Assembly (NCBI GenBank): GCA_944329375.1
Contig: CALVIB010000007.1
Span: 1 to 45,143 of the forward strand
Source: an uncultured Bacilli bacterium
GTDB lineage: Bacteria > Bacillota_I > Bacilli_A > RF39 > UBA660
Direction of reading: 5' to 3'
DNA: 45,143 nucleotides
Below, piece by piece: positions 41,305 to 45,143 of the stretch (position 1 is the first letter of the stretch; each line of letters opens with the position of its first letter). The position numbers were made by a program, and so were the translations under genes. Under the pieces are notes generated by a model that did not search any database, was not told the DNA's origin, and worked only from the letters and a program-made list of their open reading frames with translations.

Positions 41305-42096
41305 TTACTTTTTCTTTTTTCCTTTAGTAGGTCTTTTTTTCTTAATTTTAATATCTTTTACAGGCTTTATTTTTTCGTAAGGAGAATTAGATAAACTAGA
41401 TAATTTTTCTAATCCCTCATCAGTTCCAACATCAATTCTTATCCATTTATTACCTTGATTATAATAAACTTCTGGATAACCAAATTTATTAAGTTCAACT
41501 TTAAAACTATCATCATTCAAAGACATAATTCTAAGCGCTTCAAAAAAACCTCTATATAAAGCACTAACACCCTTTGGAAAAGAAGTAACAAAATCTTTAT
41601 TAATAGGAAATCTAACTCTTTCACTATCAGAATTATGTATTCTAGCAAACTCATTATAAGTCACTAATAAAGATTTCATATTCTTCTTAGGGTAATATTT
41701 CTTATCTCCCACTGAATCACAAAAATCTTGAGCCCAAACCTCATAAGGTTTCTTTTGTTTAGTTCTAACCACACCACATAAACTATGGTCTAATTCGCCA
41801 TTTAAATCAAAACAGTCTCTAAGCATTATCCAAGCAGGATGATTTCTAATTACAAAATCTCTTTCATCTTTATCTAAATTTAAAATACTTCCCTTTTCTC
41901 TTATTAAATCAACTGCTCCATTAACAAAATATATTTTAATACCTAAATCTTTACTAGGAATATCATAATATTTTCCATCTAAATAAACTTTATCAATATG
42001 TTTAATCCCATCATGTATACTTATTTTAAGCATAGCAACATCACACTTATCAAATAAAGCACATATAGCTTTCTTTTCTTCTAAACTAAATTTCAT
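41305..42096 (-). CDS. Hypothetical protein with basic tail
   Basis: I do not recognise this 263-residue soluble protein. It has five Cys, a Trp-rich centre (PYEVWAQDFCDSVG) and a highly basic C-terminus (IKIKKKRPTKGKKKK) that could bind nucleic acid or ribosomes. There is no signal peptide. The start has GGAGGAGATTTA upstream. It is convergent with the HIT gene and divergent from the CotD-like gene, so it is probably monocistronic. Confidence 0.7.
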   Translation of the reverse strand: MKFSLEEKKAICALFDKCDVAMLKISIHDGIKHIDKVYLDGKYYDIPSKDLGIKIYFVNGAVDLIREKGSILNLDKDERDFVIRNHPAWIMLRDCFDLNGELDHSLCGVVRTKQKKPYEVWAQDFCDSVGDKKYYPKKNMKSLLVTYNEFARIHNSDSERVRFPINKDFVTSFPKGVSALYRGFFEALRIMSLNDDSFKVELNKFGYPEVYYNQGNKWIRIDVGTDEGLEKLSSLSNSPYEKIKPVKDIKIKKKRPTKGKKKK

Positions 42097-42221
42097 TTAA
42101 ATCTCCTCCAAAATTAAAATATATATTACCACAAACATTATAAATGTCAATATTCTAAACATTTGCCATATTCATAAAACCATTTACTTCATATCATAAA
42201 CTAGATAAGGGGGAAAGAAAA

Positions 42222-42491
42222 ATGTTTAAAAAAAACATGGGATTTGCAAGACCAATTGATGGTTGCTGTCCTGAATCAAACTGTCCTATTATGGAACCAG
42301 TTATAAATAATTGCATAGAAAGAGAATTCTGTCATGAAGTAAACCATGTCTGTCCAATACACACTCATATAATTAATAAACATATCTATAACCATACATA
42401 TACTCCTGAATACTCATGCTCTGAAGAAAATCAAATAATCAACAACGACCCAGGTTGTTGCTGTAACAAATTCAATAACAATGGTTTTTAA
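42222..42491 (+). CDS. CotD-like spore coat protein
   Basis: This 89-residue protein is rich in Cys (about 11), His and Asn. The central segment HVCPIHTHIINKHIYNHTYT resembles the His-rich core of CotD-type inner coat proteins, and the end CCCNKF adds a Cys cluster. Such proteins are cross-linked into the spore coat. GGGGGAAAGAAAA precedes the ATG. A CATATCATA box about 30 bases upstream of the start could be a mother-cell sigma -10, but no good -35 was found. It ends at a strong terminator. Short length and biased composition limit certainty. Confidence 0.75.
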   Translation: MFKKNMGFARPIDGCCPESNCPIMEPVINNCIEREFCHEVNHVCPIHTHIINKHIYNHTYTPEYSCSEENQIINNDPGCCCNKFNNNGF

Positions 42492-42508
42492 GCCATTGTT
42501 TTTTTACA
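42477..42508 (+). terminator. Terminator of the CotD-like gene
   Basis: AACAATGG and CCATTGTT pair around an eight-base loop and are followed by a run of T on the plus strand. Confidence 0.85.
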
Positions 42509-42511
42509 ATA

Positions 42512-42546
42512 TTAAAAGCTAAAGATTAATTTTCTTCAGCTTTTAA
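42512..42546 (-). terminator. Long hairpin at the end of the second Rpn gene
   Basis: TTAAAAGCTGAAGA and TCTTTAGCTTTTAA form a 14-base-pair stem with one wobble pair. The T tail on the minus strand is poor. Confidence 0.65.
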
Positions 42547-43473
42547 CTTTTCAATTTCAATTTCACTTACACCAGTAAACCTAGAAATTTCAGATACACT
42601 CATATCAGATTCTAACATATTTTTAGCGATTTCCAAAGCTTTATTGTTTGACCCTTGTTCTAACCCTTGTTCCAATCCTTGTTCTAAACCTTTTTCTAAA
42701 CCTTTTTCTAAGCCTTCTTTAATCGCTTCTTCATGGTCAATTTTTTTAATCCATTCATCCATTTTTTCTTTGTCATATAATCCAATAATATGCTCATCTT
42801 CATTTAAATCCTCAATTATCTTTGCCATATTTTCTAATTCTTCATCTCCTTTAGAAATATCTCTAAGTTCTTTTCTACTAGTTATTTGAAACATTACTAG
42901 TATTTTTTCTAACTTAGTTAAACTTTCTTTACCAATATTATAATATTTTTCTAAAGGTTTGACCATATTTATGTGTATTCTTTTAAAATTTTCTTCATCT
43001 GTAAATTTTCCTGTGTCATCTTTCATACTAAATTCAATAAATAAACGGTCATCAAACCTATTTATAACATTAAAATTTAATTGAAAAACTTCACTATTAT
43101 CTACTGTTGAACCTGATAAATATCTATCATATGCTATTTTATGATGATATAAATTATTCTTAGCTACCATACTTGCTTTCGCACTTTTATTAGCTTCAAT
43201 ATTAATAATAGTTCCTTCAACTTTAACTATGATATCTGTTATCTTTTTTCTTTCTTTGTAGTTTTCAATTGAAAGTTCTGTATTGGCAAATATTAAATTT
43301 TCATATACATATCCTGGAGAATAAACTGTTACATAACTTATAATTAAAGAAAGTAAACTTCTAAAATTAGGATTTTGAACAATTGATTTAAATATTGGGT
43401 CAAACATTGAATTCATGAGTTTATCTGTATCTCTTTTTTCATTTGGACTAACTGTGCTTAAAATATTAGACAT
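42526..43473 (-). CDS. Rpn-like PD-(D/E)XK nuclease/putative transposase, paralog 2
   Basis: This 315-residue paralog of the gene at 16700-17617 has the same core: KSIVQNPNFRSLLSLIIS, DIIVKVEGTIINIEANK with the PD-(D/E)XK residues, and NNLYHHKIAYDRY. The two proteins align along most of their length. The C-terminal region has a perfect in-frame run of GLEKG/GLEQG units (about 262-282), longer than in paralog 1. The start has GGAGG and the gene is not flanked by inverted repeats or target-site duplications that I can see, so it looks like a resident gene rather than an insertion sequence. Confidence 0.85.
   Translation of the reverse strand: MSNILSTVSPNEKRDTDKLMNSMFDPIFKSIVQNPNFRSLLSLIISYVTVYSPGYVYENLIFANTELSIENYKERKKITDIIVKVEGTIINIEANKSAKASMVAKNNLYHHKIAYDRYLSGSTVDNSEVFQLNFNVINRFDDRLFIEFSMKDDTGKFTDEENFKRIHINMVKPLEKYYNIGKESLTKLEKILVMFQITSRKELRDISKGDEELENMAKIIEDLNEDEHIIGLYDKEKMDEWIKKIDHEEAIKEGLEKGLEKGLEQGLEQGLEQGSNNKALEIAKNMLESDMSVSEISRFTGVSEIEIEKLKAEEN
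42650..42720 (-). repeat. Short tandem repeat inside the second Rpn gene
   Basis: Units of 12 bases coding Gly-Leu-Glu-Gln or Gly-Leu-Glu-Lys are repeated five times or more with small changes. Gain or loss of whole units would keep the frame. Confidence 0.75.
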
Positions 43474-43485
43474 TTTTCCTCCATT

Positions 43486-43510
43486 CTAAAAAGGCATCAT
43501 GAGATACCTT
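43486..43510 (-). terminator. Terminator between ffh and the second Rpn gene
   Basis: AAGGTATC and GATGCCTT form an eight-base-pair stem with one wobble, a TCAT loop and five T residues. It lies about 66 bases after ffh. Confidence 0.7.
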
Positions 43511-43575
43511 CTATATAAAATATACGACAAAAAAAATTAATTTCCTTCTTAGAACACCAAAAGTTTAGAATTTTT

Positions 43576-44883
43576 CTAAAAAGGCATTTTAAAATTTCCA
43601 CTTTGCATTCTTTTAACCATAACTTTCATCTGTTCAAATTGTTTTAATAATTTATTAACTTCTTCAACACTTCTTCCACTTCCACTAGCTATTCTTCTTT
43701 TTCTACTAGCCTTTAATATATCAGGATTTCTTCTTTCTTCCATAGTCATTGATAAAATAATCGCTTCTATATGTGCCATCTGCTTAGGGTCAATATTTAC
43801 ATTACTAAGTCCCATTTTTTTAGCCCCAGGTATCAATTTAATTAAATTTTCTAGTGGGCCTAATTTTTTAATTTGATGTAATTGATTTAAAAAATCTTCT
43901 AAATCAAATTTCCCTTTTTGTAATTTTTTAGCTGTTTCCAAAGCTTCTTCTTCATCAAATACTCCTTCAGCTTTTTCAATCATACTCATTAAATCGCCCA
44001 TATCAAGTATTCTATTAGCCATTCTCTCAGGATGAAAAGGCTCTAATCCATCCATTTTTTCAGATACACCAATAAACTTAATTGGAATATTAGTCAAATG
44101 TCTAATAGATAATGCTGCTCCACCTTTAGTGTCACCATCTAACTTAGTTAAAACCGCTCCTGTTAAAGGTAATCTTTCATTAAAACCAGTTATAACATTA
44201 ACCGCATCTTGTCCCATCATACTATCTATTACTAATAATATTTCATTAGGTTTAACCTCTCCATTAATGTTTTGTAATTCTTCCATTAATTCTTCATCAA
44301 TATGTAATCTTCCAGCCGTATCTATTAAAACATAATTATATCCATTTTCTTTCGCATAATTAATCGCATTCTTCGCAATCTCAACAGGATTACCCTTACC
44401 TTCTGAATATACTTCAATATTTAATTCTTTACCTAATTGTTTTAATTGGTCTATAGCAGCTGGTCTATAAACATCACAAGCTACCATCAGAGGTTTCATT
44501 CCATATTTTTTACGAAGAAGTAAAGCTAACTTTCCAGTAGTCGTTGTTTTACCAGAACCTTGAAGTCCACACATCATCAAAATAGTTAAAGGTTTAACAA
44601 CAATTAAGGGTTCATCTTCCTTACCTAATAAATCAACTAATTCATCTTTAACTATTTTTACAAAAACTTCTCCTGGCTTTAAACTTTTTTTAACTTCCTC
44701 TCCTAAAGCTTTTTCCTTAACATTATTAATAAATTCCTTAACAACCTTATAATTAACATCAGCTTCAAGTAAAGCAAGTCTTATCTCTCTTGTAACTTCG
44801 CCAATATTATCTTCAGTTATCTTTCCATAACCTTTTATTTTATTTAAAGCATTTTGTAGTCTATCTCCTAAATTTTCAAACAT
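43576..44883 (-). CDS. ffh: Signal recognition particle protein Ffh
   Basis: This 435-residue protein has the N and G domains with GLQGSGKTTT (about 107-116), DTAGRL and TKLDGDTKGGAAL, followed by the methionine-rich M domain with RIASGSGRSVEEVNKLLKQF, which binds SRP RNA and signal peptides. It targets membrane and secreted proteins co-translationally. Length is close to the usual 440-450. GGTGAT precedes the ATG; the usual upstream partner ylxM is not in the window. Confidence 0.97.
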   Translation of the reverse strand: MFENLGDRLQNALNKIKGYGKITEDNIGEVTREIRLALLEADVNYKVVKEFINNVKEKALGEEVKKSLKPGEVFVKIVKDELVDLLGKEDEPLIVVKPLTILMMCGLQGSGKTTTTGKLALLLRKKYGMKPLMVACDVYRPAAIDQLKQLGKELNIEVYSEGKGNPVEIAKNAINYAKENGYNYVLIDTAGRLHIDEELMEELQNINGEVKPNEILLVIDSMMGQDAVNVITGFNERLPLTGAVLTKLDGDTKGGAALSIRHLTNIPIKFIGVSEKMDGLEPFHPERMANRILDMGDLMSMIEKAEGVFDEEEALETAKKLQKGKFDLEDFLNQLHQIKKLGPLENLIKLIPGAKKMGLSNVNIDPKQMAHIEAIILSMTMEERRNPDILKASRKRRIASGSGRSVEEVNKLLKQFEQMKVMVKRMQSGNFKMPF

Positions 44884-44971
44884 TTATAATCACCTATATC
44901 ATTATACTCAAAGCCAAAGAAAAAAGCAAACAAATATGTTTACCAAATATAATTTACTATGGAAAACGCGT

Positions 44972-44995
44972 CCCACCAAGCTAACGCTTGGTGGG
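44972..44995. terminator. Strong inverted repeat 1 of the right-end cluster
   Basis: CCCACCAAGC and GCTTGGTGGG form a perfect ten-base-pair stem with a TAAC loop, GC-rich in an AT-rich context, followed by CTTTAT on the plus strand. It could be a terminator or an intergenic repeat element. Confidence 0.7.
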
Positions 44996-45031
44996 CTTTA
45001 TACTTAAACATAGTTTTGTTCTATAATCACC

Positions 45032-45064
45032 CCGCTCTTCACTTGCTTCGCACATGAAGAGCGG
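45032..45064. repeat. Inverted repeat 2 of the right-end cluster
   Basis: CCGCTCTTCA and TGAAGAGCGG form a perfect ten-base-pair stem with a 13-base loop containing GCTTCGC. Confidence 0.7.
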
Positions 45065-45071
45065 TATTTTA

Positions 45072-45103
45072 GGACTCAGTTTGCTAAGCAAACTGGTCCT
45101 TTT
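45072..45103 (+). terminator. Inverted repeat 3 of the right-end cluster with T tail
   Basis: CAGTTTGC and GCAAACTG pair, extended by GGAC/GTCC across a bulge, followed by TTTT on the plus strand. Confidence 0.65.
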
Positions 45104-45105
45104 AT

Positions 45106-45120
45106 AAAGGCTTCGCCTTT
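45106..45120. repeat. Inverted repeat 4 of the right-end cluster
   Basis: AAAGGC and GCCTTT pair around a TTC loop. The stem is short but perfect. Confidence 0.55.
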
Positions 45121-45143
45121 ACTAATTTATTCTTATTATTGTG

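Noticed and set aside
42165-42215. Confident sigma-K promoter before the CotD-like gene
   Set aside because: CATATCATA fits the -10, but no -35 at the right spacing was found.
1-45143. Recoded UGA (Mycoplasma-type code)
   Set aside because: Trp is encoded by TGG in conserved proteins, and TGA serves as a stop (for example before the RT start).

Overview
This window reads as a chromosomal segment of an AT-rich, endospore-associated member of the class Bacilli, probably an uncultured gut lineage related to the Erysipelotrichia or RF39/RFN20 groups. The evidence is strong AT bias, standard stop codons, GGAGG- or GGTG-type ribosome binding sites, and a set of Bacilli-type genes: cotE, a CotD-like gene, cse60, yqeG-yqeH, ytqA, an RNase J2-like protein, khpA-rpsP and miaB near cotE. 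I cannot name the species. Most genes are on the minus strand; only ytqA, the HIT gene and the CotD-like gene are on the plus strand.

The main accessory feature is a complete diversity-generating retroelement (DGR) at about 8467-14554, lodged between ytqA and feoB and reading on the minus strand. In transcription order it has: a large surface protein whose C-terminus is the variable repeat (VR, 11625-11727); a noncoding stretch of about 1 kb with three template repeats (TR-C 11323-11430, TR-B 11163-11273, TR-A 10797-10904); two copies of a structured spacer RNA (10946-11162 and 10577-10796); avd (10189-10539); an unknown membrane-anchored protein (9567-10223); and a reverse transcriptase with the DGR signatures IGNETSQ and YMDD (8467-9570). 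TR-C is clearly the template for the local VR: 7 of the 8 differences fall on template adenines, and one of these is a deleted adenine that frameshifts the target gene. TR-A and TR-B have the same conserved ends but different adenine-rich cores, so they probably serve other targets elsewhere or act as exchangeable cassettes. The 3' hairpin of the two spacer copies differs in sequence but keeps its pairing, which argues for a functional RNA.

Region by region: 151-5299 holds a tailed membrane protein, a YtgP/MurJ-type lipid flippase, cse60, an M23 peptidoglycan hydrolase and a YgjP-type metalloprotease. 5359-7423 holds MscL with a C-terminal zinc ribbon and a YfcC-like transporter. 7545-8477 is a radical SAM protein. 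8467-14554 is the DGR. 14600-21026 holds FeoB, an Rpn/PD-(D/E)XK protein, a HerA-like ATPase, YqeH and YqeG. 21090-24911 holds an MFS carrier, a D-Ala-D-Ala carboxypeptidase, two pseudopilins, KhpA and ribosomal protein S16. 24961-31426 holds a histidine phosphatase, CotE, unknown proteins, MiaB and an RNase J2-like protein with a degraded active site.

31507-36524 is a cluster of five genes around a TelA-like protein, including two tandem paralogous coiled-coil membrane proteins. 36615-40798 holds a lipid kinase, a small unknown protein and a compact SufC-SufB/D-SufS iron-sulfur operon. 40898-44883 holds a HIT protein, an unknown basic-tailed protein, a CotD-like coat protein, a second Rpn paralog and Ffh. 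The right end is a cluster of four inverted repeats without a gene. The only other long gene-free stretch is the DGR template region.
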